This document shows positions 1 to 14,501 of a DNA stretch of 64,000 nt, piece after piece. The stretch covers positions 496,001 to 560,000 of the forward strand of contig MJGA01000015.1 of NCBI GenBank assembly GCA_001910725.1, given 5' to 3'. Below the pieces are notes generated by a model. It was not told where the DNA came from. It saw only the letters and a program-made list of their open reading frames with translations, and did no database searches. Both the position numbers and the translations under genes were made by a program. Every line of letters starts with the position of its first letter. Position 1 is the stretch's first letter. The stretch is from Phanerodontia chrysosporium. Lineage: Eukaryota > Basidiomycota > Agaricomycetes > Polyporales > Phanerochaetaceae.

Positions 1-1207
1 AGAGATACCACTTGACAGCAGCATCTGTAGAAACCCCAGTGCGGGCGCCACCGTAGAGGTTCGCTTGGTTATCGGCCTATGATAGTTGTTGAACTTTACG
101 AATCTGCAGCTCCGGAGATAGCGACAATACGTACATATGTCAGCCATGAGCCAGCATAGTCGTAGGCCATGAGGTTCCAGTACGAGAGAGCCTGGAAGCA
201 ATCGATGACGCAAACCCTGCGTATTCAGCCAAGGAGACCTACCTTATCCATTTGGGGCACGACGAGATACTCGTAGTTCGCTGAGCCTGCGGATACCGCG
301 CTCTAGGACACAGTCAGATGCCAGGACGTGGGAAAGGATGATCGCGGACATACGGTGAGCAGGTATGGCGTGGTATCGCCCTTCTGCGCTTGGTAGGTGT
401 CGAACGCGGACCGAAGGGAGGTGATGAGGTCAGCAAAACCCTGACCCTGAGCGGTCGAACTAGGGTACTCGAAGTCGAGATCGAGGCCGTCGAAGCCGTA
501 ATCTTCGATGAGTTGAAGGGCACTGTTGACGAAAGCCTGGCGCTTGCCCGAATCGGTCACGAAACTGAAGTGACCGTCCTGCGAGTAGGTCCAGCCTCCG
601 ACGGACAGAGAAACTTTGAGGTTTCTGTGGGCCATCTTGAGCAGGAAGAGCTGCTTGAGACAGCCGTAGAGGTTGTTTCCTGGCTCATCCCAGGAGTCAC
701 CGGGGAAGTGTTTCTGTTGGAGATTGTCAGGACGTGAACATATATCGTTTATCTAGCAAGGTCACTCTCACCTGCTCGTCAGCGTAGCTATCCGTGAGGC
801 TGATGACGCCTGTATCGGGCGATACATCCGCGAAAGCATAAAGAATATGGGTCAAAGGTCCAGGATTGATATCAGTCGGTTCTGCGAGGCATTTAGTAAC
901 AGTTATCGAGTTATTGCTAGAGGACCTACGGAAGTTTGCGCCGTAGATACCCCTGTAGGAAATTAGGACCATGAGCGTTAATGATGGATTAAGTCTGGCT
1001 GAGGACATTACCAGTTAGTGAAGTAGGCCATGTTGGCTTGGCCCCGGACCTCTTGTGAATAATTCGAGGAACCGACTCTCCATGAGCATACTTGTGAGGT
1101 GTGTCCTTGTAATTCTCTGGCCTGTGCATGACCTGGGTCGCGGAGACCAAGGTTATACAGGCAACAAAGGCCAGGAACATGCGCGTAAACCGAGTTGAGA
1201 GGAACAT
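1..1207 (-). CDS. GH18 endochitinase, 3' end beyond window
   Basis: Secreted chitin hydrolase of glycoside hydrolase family 18. The start at 1207 opens a hydrophobic signal peptide and a KR-containing pro-region. Exons read from right to left: 1012-1207, 930-952 (23 nt), 772-881, 354-713, 243-302, 135-191 and <1-76. The 354-713 exon carries the substrate strand SVGGWT and the catalytic motif DGLDLDFEYP, whose Glu is the proton donor; Phe stands where many family members have Trp. Further inward are YWNLMAYDYAGSW and NQANLYGGARTG, both typical of fungal GH18. The first exon is one base out of phase with the rest: the signal peptide frame and the frame of MAYFTNW differ, and one extra G in the run at 1042-1045 would join them. 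The catalytic core is otherwise intact. Likely used in wall remodelling or nutrient recycling (family knowledge). Confidence 0.93.
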
Positions 1208-3158
1208 GATTGACCAGCTCAGAGAACGCCACTAGCTGGAGGAGGGAACACTGCTGTTGGGTGCTCTGGGTTCTTGAGCGAGAAGCCCTCGCTGCTATTA
1301 TACCTGTTTCGCCCCCACCCCGGTAGCTAGAATGCCGCCATCCTTGTTTCGTGCTGCTTGGCCTTCGGCCCTGTGATGCGTGGTCCACATCGCTCTCCCG
1401 ACGATCCATGTAGTCCTCTGGGTGACGAGAGCGACTTCCATGCGGTCCCCTATGTCGCGTGCACGAGGGCCACCGGCTCTCCTAGCACAAGGTGCTAAGA
1501 AGAATGTTCTTGAGACGGCAGCGTCCAATGTGCCTTGAGCTGACCATCTGAGACGACGCGACGAGTCACTGTGCCGGATGCCGCTGTGAATGGTCTAGGA
1601 CCCGCAGAAGCACTGCCGTACGACACCCGTGAGATAAGGCAACGGCAATGCGACAAGCTCACCTGAGAAGCCGATGAGTACAACCACAATGTGGTCGACG
1701 CTCGCATCCGAAGTTCTATCGCTGAGGGCACTGATTCAGGCGGTTCTCCACAAGATAGTGCCTACAACGCTGTAAGACATCCTATCGAGCCATCGAAGAC
1801 GTCTGTATAGCGCCTTGTATGTTTTTAGTCTAGTATGGTAAGTTGTGGCAAACTACTATAGCTTGACCCGTGTTATTGCAGTACGAGGATGAAGCTCACC
1901 GGGGCTGCCATGACCAGCTGATCGTCGCAATGCAGTAACTGGAAGTTATCTCAAAAGACACCCTTCGGGTGGCAGAAGAGGGCGCCATGCGGTCTGCTAG
2001 GCTTCCGTTCCGAAGTCGCGCCTGGGCGGCTCAACGCATGCTTGCTCTACGTCGAACGGCCGACGCATATGTTCATGGCCTAGATCCGCGGAAATTGTGC
2101 AGACGGCTGTCTTGTACAAAGCACATGGAGCTTGATCCAGTGATTTATAAAGGTTGCTCTTGCGATACCCCAAGCAGACAGAATACTCCGCTGGTTGTAT
2201 ATGGGGGCACCTGACGTGCAAGCAGCTCTCTGCCCAGAAGAAAGCTAATTCCTGTAGGCCACTTCGTCAAATTCATTCGAAATCAGAGCTATGGTAAGAC
2301 TGACTATGGTTGCATGTGGCGGCGCCGACACACACATGCCACTTCGGTGATCACAACTTGTCGGCGCCGCATGGCCTACGAGGGCTATAACCGAGAGATC
2401 ACGCGAATTCGAGCACTGTGGCAGACCGGAATCTGACTATCAACGACCAAGTCGAGACCGTCGAAATGCGTATGTTGGTGTAGAGGTCAAAGGCTCCCGC
2501 CGGCGCTCCCCTGGCTGAGTCACCTCGGGTTCCCCGAGGCGCCGTGGATGTGTCGAATCTCGATAGACGGTACCCTCGTCGAATGGAGCACTGTACGAAC
2601 TAGTTTCACAGCATCCTATGCAAGAATCCCAGACTTCAAACAGAAGAATCTCAGCACAATTTAGTTGGGTATTTATACCATAATAATCTGAAGACAACAT
2701 GATTATATAGCTATGCGACGACGACCAAAAGCGACATGGGAATTGATGTGCAGACAAACCAACAAAGCGACGACGTGGATTGGGATTAGACAAGGGATGC
2801 GGTGGAAAGGAAGGGGACAAGAAAATACACCGGTCGATGGAGGGTATTCGACGGAAAACGAACGTGGTGGAAGAAGAGCCCGGGAGCAAACTGGCAGTCC
2901 GTGTCTGCAATTGAGTAGAGCACCTCGAGGCTTCAGCAAGGCTGACCTTCAGGCCAAGAGTCTCAGCCGTACCGGGTCCAGAACGCAGACGGGAAGCACG
3001 GGAAGGAGCAACTTTACGAGAGCGAAGATGGCATGTCAGAGCGAGGTTCTCCCAGCTGAGTCAATTACGTACTGTCCAACCATACATTGCCTCCCCCCTG
3101 GCCTCTAATGGGACGAGGCGGCCCTCTCCGCGCGGCTAATATTACACTGGAGCGTGTC
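1208..3158. other. Intergenic, no gene recognised
   Basis: Lies between the divergently read 5' end of the chitinase and the 3' end of the Spg1-like gene. Short open frames occur on both strands but none shows a domain, a signal peptide with matching splice sites or a clean exon chain. A perfect 12-bp inverted repeat at 2319-2330/2359-2370 is the only structured element I noticed. Confidence 0.6.
2319..2370. repeat. 12-bp perfect inverted repeat
   Basis: GCGGCGCCGACA at 2319-2330 is repeated as its exact reverse complement at 2359-2370, with a 28-nt spacer. It could form a stem-loop or be a dyad binding site. Both arms contain the self-complementary core GGCGCC. Confidence 0.7.
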
Positions 3159-4118
3159 TCATACGTCAACATAAAGCAGTATTGGCTCTCCTACACCCTC
3201 GATCTCAGGGATAACGCATTTGAGGTCGAACGCCTTGGCCAACACGATTTTGAAGATCTTCTGCACGTTGATGGACGCGGATGTCGAGCAGAAGATCAAG
3301 GACGCGTGCATGGCTTTCGCGAATCGTTTGGCCTTGACGGAAATGTGAATCATAGGTTACCCGCATGTGACACGCACTTACCTGCTTCGTAATCTCTTCT
3401 TGTTCGTCTCTAGGGAACGTGGAAAAGGTGTCGAACTTAGTGCCTATCAGGAACGGTATGGCAGTCTGTGGAGGGCGTGAGCTATTGCCTCAATATATAG
3501 GTGCGGTTGTGCGTCAAGCAGTACGATTGCAGGCCGCTGCAGAGCGACACTTCTACGTCTGAGACGCACCTTGTTGAATCCGCGTGCTTGTCGATACCAC
3601 TCCTTGACTGAGTTCAATGTAGACTTTCGCGATAGGTCGAACATGAAGAGAATCGCCACTGCGTCATTGCACACGAGTGGTAGCATGTTCACGAATTCGC
3701 GCTGCCCGCCAAGATCCCAGATAGAGAAAGTGATCGTCGTTCGCCGGACGGTAATCGTCTTCTCCATGAAGTTGACTCCTGCATACGGCACAACAGTTTG
3801 AAAACCTGCGCAGGACGGTAGCACAATGACGTACCGAGGGTCTGAATGTAGTCCTCATCGAAACTCCCCTCCACATACTTCACCATCAGACTCGTCTTGC
3901 CGATCTGCGAATCCCCCACCATCCCAACTTTGATGACCACGCTGCTGAACGTAGTCAGACGATATGTACGATGATCACGCCCACAGTGAAACGTGCATAC
4001 ACGAAGATAAAACGCACCTGTTCTTATCATCGCCATTCTCGACAGACTGTCGCGAGTTCTGTCCGCTGGGGCCTGCGTCCATGGAGGCGGAGGGAGTGTG
4101 CGATGACGAAGCGGACAT
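3159..4118 (-). CDS. spg1: Spg1/Tem1-type septation GTPase
   Basis: Ras-superfamily GTPase that triggers the septation initiation or mitotic exit network at the spindle pole body. Five exons: 4018-4118, 3835-3944, 3570-3778, 3382-3465, 3159-3332, giving 225 residues with all phases consistent. After a Ser-rich N-terminus of about 35 residues the P-loop reads GDSQIGKTSL. The switch II region reads WDLGGQRE, where the usual DxxGQ is kept, and the guanine-specificity loop reads GTKFD. The stretch MVKYVEGSFDEDYIQTLG and the terminal GEPILLY are hallmarks of Spg1/Tem1 rather than Ras, Rho or Rab. No C-terminal CAAX box is present, as expected for this family. Start chosen at 4118 because it joins the core in frame through a good GTGCG..CAG intron. 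Confidence 0.95.
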
Positions 4119-5094
4119 GTTCACAGCGGAATGTGGGGGACGTTAAGAGGTCAATAGGACAATGCGTTCTGCACTCTGCCCAGGACGGATGTGTGAGAGA
4201 ACAGCCAGGAGGTGCGAGTGAGATTGCTCTGCGACAGCCGAGTGAGACAGTGAGGATATCAAGTTGCTGGTGATTTCCGCCGCTGGGGAATAATAGAGAA
4301 AGTGAAGGAGAGGCGCGTCCTAGGGTGCCAGGAGGAGTGTGTCGTTGTAGAGACTACAATATGCGAGAGTTCGCCCTCTAGATAGTGGAGAACTGTCGGG
4401 ATCGTACGCTGACCAGGCAGAACAAGAACAACCAACAACCACGACGCTGTTACCACACACCACCCTGAGGCGCCCGCGACGATCATGTCCGTTTTGCCTC
4501 CGCGAAGCTTGCCTATCGACGAGCAGAGGGGTACCCAAGTGAAATTATGTTTATATTCGTCGAAAATGACTGTCGGCATCCAGGTCGATGTCTCGAATGT
4601 TGTGTAAGACACGGCAGTGCATGTTCTCCCACGGGCGCTTACGTTTCCGAGGCCCGACCCTGGGAACCTTTCCCCGCTTCGGGCCAGGCACAGAAGGTAT
4701 ATACCCCGACACAGTCACAGCTGCAACTTTGTCTAAGAACAAGCATACACATCTAGGTTGGATGAGAACACTACGGCTGGCGGAGATTGATTCGATGGTA
4801 ATGGAGAAGCACAGCTGAGGGCGGCGGCGAACTAGACATCGCTAGCCAGTTTATGACTACTATATACTCAACATTTCGTCGAAAGGGTAGTACGGGGACT
4901 TGACTTATGTTGTAAATGCAAAGAATACAAGGATTTCTACATACGTTTTCCACACTATAGTCACTCATCAGCCACTTCCCATGCTGTCTCGTGTTGGAAG
5001 GAGTTGAGACGTTAGAACTCTAATAGAGAATAGGAGAATCTCGATACTTTGTTCCCTCTACACGTTTCGAACTGCTGGATGGTGGAATGCATGG

Positions 5095-5138
5095 TTTTGT
5101 AGCAATGCTACAGTACAGAAACGCGGCTTGCTACAAAA
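5095..5138. repeat. 11-bp perfect inverted repeat in AT-rich DNA
   Basis: TTTTGTAGCAA at 5095-5105 and its exact reverse complement at 5128-5138 flank a 22-nt spacer that itself contains GCTACAGTA. A further CTACTGTAG lies at about 5144-5152. The nested TAG/CTA arms resemble termini of small nonautonomous DNA elements, but no target-site duplication or second copy was identified in the window. Confidence 0.5.
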
Positions 5139-6358
5139 TACAGGCTACTGTAGTTTTTCGGTTGGATTATACTGCCAAACGTTGGGAACAATGACACTCT
5201 TCTGATTACCCAGCATCAACTTACACAAATGATGATGTAGCGTGTAGTGGATTTCATTTTACCACTTGCGCAGCAACCGTCAGAAGCTTGCCACAGTCTC
5301 TAATGTCGAGATAACTACATATACATAAAATCAGTCGCTTGCTCTGCTAATTGTGTCGTATGCTCCGCAATGCTGAGGCAAATGGTCCTGTATGCATTAG
5401 CCGAGACGTCGCCCGTCTCACAGGTATGGGCGCTTGCGCAGTTTATTTGGCTTTGTTAGGATCCAAAGGCATAGCTTTCCTGATGTAGATAAACCGTGAC
5501 CTTGGCTTGCGTCCACGACCATTCCAGACCTCTTCTGCCATAAATCAGTCCTAGCTGCTCGCAACCTCTTCGTGGCTCTGGCAAACATCTTCTAGTGTTA
5601 TGGAGCTCAAGGCACATCGGACGGCCGATCTGTTCTCCGAGTTCTGTCCTTCAAGCACATGTGACCTCCTCAAGCGACCTCGGGAGATCATCATGACAGA
5701 ATAGTATAAACTCGCAGGCTGTAGTCAAGACTGTCGCAATATTGGTAAGTGATATCTTCCGCGGCTCTGCCTTCGTGAAGTCATCTTGTCACCTACATCG
5801 GTGCCGTATTCCCCAGTTCGAGCTTCCCCGTGGGGGAACGTCGTGTAACTCCGCACTTCTTGGGCGAGTACCGTGTTCCTGGTTCACCATTTTCAATATC
5901 AGTCACGTCTGAAAGCTCTTGTACACTTCGATTCTGCCGAGGCTTTTGGTCGGGTTTACGTCGGGCAACGCCGCACACCGCGTCGCCCTCGGTGGAAGAT
6001 AGCTGGCAACATCTGCACGGGCTGGCACCCCATGCTGCTCACGCGCACCGTGAGGTATTCTGGGCTTCCTACGATTTTACCTCGGTGTTATCGACAACGT
6101 CTGTCGCCTTTGCTTACCCTCATCACGACCGTGATCACGAGCGGGTACACGTATCCGACGTGTCTCCGCCGCGTCCGTCAGCGAGCTACATTGCGCGCCC
6201 CGCCGGCCACGAATACACATGTGCCACGACGTCCCTCTATAGCGGATCTTTTTCTGCGTACCTCACGAGGACTGTCGGCCAATCTCTGAACATGGATTTG
6301 TTTTCTCAGCTGCCGGCATATCTTCGCCCGTCTCGGAAAGAAAATAGAGCAAGCCCGC

Positions 6359-6366
6359 TTTAAAAA
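6359..6366 (+). promoter_or_regulatory. Candidate TATA box of CDH
   Basis: TTTAAAAA lies 52 nt upstream of the CDH start codon, followed by a purine-rich leader. The spacing suits a short 5' untranslated region, but the site is inferred from sequence alone. Confidence 0.4.
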
Positions 6367-6417
6367 CCAGAGAGAGGGCAGCAACAGCAGGCCAGGTGCA
6401 CTTCGGTCGAGTTCACG

Positions 6418-9413
<2,996 letters not shown>

Positions 9414-10713
9414 GCGAAATTCTTTATATTACTGTCCTCGGGGCTGTAGACGTAAAAACGGATGTTATACTATCGATGGAAAAAAAATACGTTTGTCCCA
9501 TCTATCGGGCGTGAGGATCGATGCTCCGCCATCGCTGGCCGTCGCGCGACCACTGCGCGAGCTCCGCATGCCTCTATTTCCGAGGAGAGCGCTCCGGAAG
9601 TCGGTGCAGGACGCACCGCTCCGGCACGATCGATGCTTGAACACCCAATTAAGGCTGGGTAGAATCTGATGTGCGCCTGTATATCGCTGTGCAGGGGCGC
9701 GATGGCGCGTAGATTGCAGTGTCGCGCTCCGTGCATGCCGTATCCGCGCGCGAGGACTGGTCTTGTGATATGCGGTGATGCGCCGTTGGCGGGAGCAGGA
9801 CCCTGAGCAGGACCCCGGCGCGAGCGCAGTTGCTAGTTGGGCCCCACAGCAACATCAGGAAGAACGTTGCACGGTGATGCGTGCCGCCCGCACAGCGCCG
9901 CTGGGGCACAAACCGTTGCGGGCCCGTTTCAGGGGGATGCGACCCCGACGAGTGTGAAACGAGGAGGCAGGCCGGGGATAGACGCACCCAGACTCCTTGC
10001 GATCGCTCCGACGAGGGAGCGCTCTATCGTCGGGGCCCAGCTCAGGGCGAGCTCCTGCTCTCGCCAGGCGAGCCGCGGTGTGCCTCATGACGCACTTGAG
10101 GTGGCTGGCTCTCGCGCAGAGTCGCTCGGGATGCTACGGAGGGCGGAAAAATCTGGAAGAGATTTGCAGGAGCGTGTATTCCGGGGACGGGCGCGCCATC
10201 GCCGGGACGTGTATTACAGCAGTCAATGTACGCCCAGGCAGCGCAGAGCGAGATCAAGATCAGGTGCAGGGATGACAGAGCAGCGTAAAATTGTGCGCTG
10301 GGGACGCAGAACAAGGCGAGGTGTCTGCACGCGAGAGCGAGAACGAGCGTTGGCTAGCGAGGAGAGGAAAACAAAAGTGAGCGGTTCTGCGCGATCAGGA
10401 TGGGAGAGCAGGTGATCGGGGTCTTAGGGGTCGGTGGCTTGCATTGAATGTTCCGACTCTGCTCAGCTTGCCCTCGTCCTGTTTCTCCCTCTTCCACGAC
10501 GTCTGCATCGCCTGTGACCAGCCATCCAAGCCCTGAAAACATCCACAGCACCAGATTTGCCACGCCCAAGACCGTCTCCACAACGCTGTGGTTCCCGCCA
10601 CCATCGCAATTGACGACACAAGCCCCGCGATCAGCAACTTCCTCCACTTGTGGGCCATCAACACATCGTTACCATCCTCCAGGACGCTTTCATCTACAGG
10701 ATAATAAGGGACA
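9414..10713. other. Intergenic between CDH and the FHA-RING gene
   Basis: Holds the CDH 3' region and the promoter of the next gene. Overlapping open frames of 60-190 codons occur on both strands; their Arg-rich composition and lack of motifs fit random frames in GC-rich DNA. Confidence 0.55.
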
Positions 10714-12436
10714 ATGGAGTCTTTGGCCGTAGGCAACGAGTCGCCTCCCGCCCGTCAATCGATTCTCGGCAGCTTCCTGCGTGGACGACCACGCGGCATC
10801 TCGCAATCACACCCTTCACCTCCCATCCAAGACGCCTCCCAGACTCGCGATTCCCCTCCACCCAGCGCAGCCCAGGATATACAAGGCCACCGCAGACGCC
10901 CTGCAGCCGTCCAACCGTCTCTTTCCCAGAGCCTCCAACCATCCACCTCCGCCGGTCCAGGTCCCTTCTCTCAGATGCTACGTAGGAGACGATCCGCAGG
11001 GGCCCTTGCCTCGCAGGCTACGCCACAGGCACCAGCCGTCGCCATCGCGCGCACGGTCCAACCGACGACCTCTGCACCCACATCTGGCGCATCGAACGTC
11101 AACCAGGGCTCTGGCCCTACACACCGTATCCGCCTCGTGCCACACCTCGACTCCCGTCGCTCGCTGCGGTTCGACCCCATCTGCCGCGATGTTCGTGAGG
11201 GGGATGCACCGTTGCGCATCGGGCGGTTCACAGACCGCACCGGCATGGGCATCGCCGCCGCCAACGCATCCGGCTCCAACAAGCTCGCCTTCAAGAGCAA
11301 GGTCGTCAGCCGAGCACACGCCGAGATATGGGTCGAGGCGGGTGGCCGCTTCTTCATCAAGGACACCAAGAGCAGCTCGGGCACGTTCCTGAACCATGTC
11401 CGCCTCTCTCCCGCGAACACAGAGTCTCGGCCCAGCGAGCTCAAAGACGGTGATTTGCTGCAACTCGGGGTCGATTACCAAGGTGGCACCGAGGACATTT
11501 ACAAGTGTGTAAAGATTAAGATAGAGGTGGGCAGGGAGTGGCAGGCGCATTCAAATCCATTCAAGTAAGTCCACCACGCCCGCACAACGCCACGACAAGA
11601 CGCTGATCGTGGCGGCAACAGCACCAATGCCTTGAAGCAACTCAAGGAGATTGCCATTCCAAAGGCTCCTGGCCCACCAGGCAAGAAGGCCGCTACCAAG
11701 ACATCTCTACCTGACTGTTGCATCTGTACGTCGATCGTGACTGTATCACCGCAAGTCATAGACTGATTGTCGCTCGACAGGTCTCTTCTCCGTGACGATA
11801 CAGCAAGCCCTCTTCATCGCACCGTGTTCACATGCGTTCCACTACAAGTGCATTCGGCCGCTCCTCGAGGCACATCAACCGGCGTTCTCATGCCCTCTCT
11901 GCCGAACGTTCGCGAATCTCGACGAAGACGTCGAAGTCGAGGTCGAGGTCGATGAGGAAAGCATTGCCGAGGTCTCCGCCGTCATCGCATCCATGACACC
12001 CGCGACGCCCGTTGCGCCCGCGCCGCTGAACGAGACGAGCAGGGAGCGCGCCGACGCAGGCGCCGAGACCGAGGTGGAGCCTGACATGGGCAGCGGGCGG
12101 CTCGGCCCCAATCTGCGGCGGCGCGGTGCACAGAACGGTGGCGCGGACGTCGACCTCTCGGGCGACGTCGAGATGGACGACGTCGCCGCGCTGCCAGCGC
12201 TGCCCGAGGACTCGGACGACATCGAGTACGACATGCCGATGCCCGGCAGCGCGCACCGCCTCCGCGAGCTCTCTGCGTCGCCGGTGCTCCATGCGCAGCG
12301 GACGAACCCGAACCGGTCGACGGACCTCCTGTTTGAGCCCGACGGCGAGGCGAGCGGGAGCGCTGAGGCGGATGCGGGGGCGAGCGACAGCAGCGGGAAC
12401 GGCGAGGCCGTGATCAACGGCAAGCGGAAGCGGTGA
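10714..12436 (+). CDS. FHA-RING E3 ubiquitin ligase, Dma1-like
   Basis: Three exons, 10714-11564, 11622-11725 and 11781-12436, encode 536 residues in phase. A Pro/Ser-rich N-terminus of about 130 residues is followed by a forkhead-associated domain (about 135-280) with IGRFTDR, the phosphothreonine-loop region KVVSRAHAEIW and SSSGTFLNHVRLS. A RING-H2 finger follows around residues 315-365: CCIC, then APCSHAFHYKC, then CPLC. The second intron cuts within the CCIC motif. The C-terminal 170 residues are acidic and low in complexity. The order FHA then RING is diagnostic of the Dma1/Dma2/CHFR group, which restrains mitotic exit and septation when the spindle is disturbed; fission-yeast Dma1 acts on the Spg1 pathway. 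Function is inferred from that family. Confidence 0.9.
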
Positions 12437-13058
12437 CGCTGTTCCTACGTGAATGCCCCTCTGCGTAGGACCCATGGTGCCCTCAGCTATGCCTTGTCCG
12501 CCGCAGTGCTACGTTTCCAGGGAGGGACGCTGCCCTATTCTATTTCTTTGGGGACGGAAGCAGTTTCTCGACTAGATGCCCTCAGGATGCTACGGTTTTT
12601 ACGTCTGCCACCTTGTCTCTTATTTCTTCATGCCAACATATATTTCTTCCCCACCCTCCCTCTCCACATCGCGCCCAAGCTTTCCAGCGACCCCTCTGCA
12701 TACCACTATTGTACTATTTCGCAGCCTATCTCACAAGCTGTTGTAATATTCACCTGTACCATCTTCGTGTCGATCTCGTGCAATTCTTATTTTTGCTCGC
12801 AAGCAAACGTTCGAGTGGTGTTGTTGGAGAAAAGTGTCCGTTGTGCACACAATGCTAATTCATGCCGACCGATACAATGCAGATTAAAATAAAAACGAAA
12901 CGGGGCTACGTAACTGTACATGGATGGCATTTGCAGTCCCCTCTCCCTGGTATGTGAACGCTGATTTGCCGCAGGAACTGTGAGGGGGGGCATGCTCAGC
13001 GCGGACCATGGAAATGCACATGCATTACACATACCTACGAGAGTCAACCCGACAGGCT
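12437..13058. other. Convergent 3' intergenic region
   Basis: Downstream of both the FHA-RING gene (+) and the SDHB gene (-). Pyrimidine- and T-rich, as expected for 3' untranslated and termination sequence. AATAAAA-like signals occur near 12890. Nothing else seen. Confidence 0.55.
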
Positions 13059-14259
13059 TTAGTCGGCGGCGAGCTCGAGCTTGAGCTTCGCAATCGCCTG
13101 AGCGGGGTTAAGACCCTTCGGGCATGTCCGGGAACAGTTGAAGATCGTGTGGCACCGGTACAAGCTCATCTCGTTCTGGAGCTTCTCCTTGCGCTGCGCC
13201 TTGTAGGTATCACGCGAGTCGGCAATCCAGCGGTACGCAGCCATGAGCGTCGCCGGGCCGAGGTATACGTCCTGGTTCCACCAGTACGACGGGCAAGAGG
13301 TCGAGCAGCACGCGCAAAGAATGCACTCGTACATGCTGCATGTGATTTAGCAAGGAGCGGGTAACGCAGGGTGTACAACGTACCCATCGAGCTTCTTGCG
13401 ATCCTCTATTGACTGCAGGAACTCACGACCCTCTGGTGGGTTGTCGTTCTTCAGGTAGGGCTCGATGGACTTGTACTGTTTGTAGAAGAGAGTGAGGTCA
13501 GGAACAAGGTCCTTGACGATGTACACTGTGCGAAGTCAACGATACCGTCATGTGAATAAGGGAGAGCGGGCCTACTGTGGGGAGAGGGTAGATCTTGGAG
13601 TCCTTGCTAGTGTCACGGTCGATTCTGCAAAGACATGCCAGGGTGTTCTGGCCGTTGATGTTCATGGCGCAAGAACCACAGATACCCTCGCGGCATGAGC
13701 GACGGAATGTGAGAGTGGGGTCAATCTCGTTCTTAATTTTGATGAGGGCGTCGAGGACCTGAAAGTGCGGCTGTCAGGATCATGCTACGAGAGTGTCGCT
13801 GTCGCGATAAATCGAATAGTTGTTAGTCCAAGCGTGCTCCTATCTCCCCAAGCGACCTCAAGTCGCGCACAAGCTCTACTATTCCATCACAGCTGAACGG
13901 CCGAGCGCAGTGCCCTCCACCACACAGCGCGTACAACGCACGCATACACCCGAGCGTAGGACATAATGCGGGACTCACCATAGGACCACACTGGTTGAGG
14001 TCAATCGTGTACGACTGCAGCGTCGGCTTCTTAGAGGGCTCATCCGGGTTCTGCACAGCGGGTCAGAAACACGATGCTGACACAGGACGACACGACAAAG
14101 AGGGCATACCCAACGGTAGATCTTGAACTCCTTCTTGAGGACAGGCTTCTCAGTCGGCGTCGCCTGGAAGCGTGCCGCGGACGAGGCGAAGGAGCGGACA
14201 GAGGACGCGCGGGCGGCGGTGCCGCGTGCAAGGGCAGAGCGGGCGACGAGGGACTGCAT
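13059..14259 (-). CDS. sdhB: Succinate dehydrogenase iron-sulfur subunit, mitochondrial
   Basis: Respiratory complex II and TCA-cycle subunit that carries electrons from the flavoprotein to ubiquinone. Exons: 14110-14259, 13979-14050, 13576-13758, 13384-13525, 13059-13335. The N-terminus is Arg/Ser/Ala-rich, as for mitochondrial import. The 2Fe-2S site is CREGICGSC followed by a distal Cys; the 4Fe-4S site is [12 protein letters not shown]; the 3Fe-4S and quinone-site region reads [18 protein letters not shown], with the His known as a carboxin-resistance position still wild type. Total length is 824 bases, one short of 275 codons: the conserved YPLPHMYIV needs one more C where the genome has the run at 13579-13582, directly before the third intron. 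Protein would be 274 residues. Start at 14259 is the ATG opening the targeting sequence. Confidence 0.96.
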
Positions 14260-14501
14260 GGTGGTGGTCGACGATAGAGAGAGCGGCAACGAGCCTCGAG
14301 CTCTATCCTGGCCTTTCCGCACGGAGCAGTGACGGTGTCCGGAGGCGCTCGGATGCCTTCGGCCGGGCGCTTTCACATGGCGCCGCCGAGCCAATCAGCA
14401 GCCGCGCTTTTCATCCCAATGTCTCGCATGAGCAGTGGTGTACAATTATCGACTACAGCGGGAGATACAGTAGATGTCTAGGTATATGGAACAGCCTCTC
14501 T

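Larger units (their letters stand above)
4119..6417. other. Long intergenic region upstream of CDH
   Basis: Between the 5' ends of the Spg1-like gene (-) and CDH (+), so it must hold both promoters. The middle part, roughly 4840-5760, looks clearly richer in A and T than the flanks by eye and contains an 11-bp inverted repeat at 5095-5138. I found no exon chain with a recognisable domain. CDH is known to be cellulose-induced and glucose-repressed in wood-rot fungi, so activator and Cre1-type sites are expected here, but I did not verify any. Confidence 0.55.

Noticed and set aside
2440..2910. 156-codon frame on the minus strand between chitinase and Spg1-like gene
   Set aside because: No domain, no consistent splice neighbours, and it overlaps an equally long frame on the other strand.
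10395..10736. Minus-strand frame with a hydrophobic LIAGLVSSIAMVAG stretch overlapping the FHA-RING promoter
   Set aside because: The hydrophobic patch is suggestive, but the rest is low-complexity and the frame overlaps the start and leader of a well-supported gene; no exon chain continues it.
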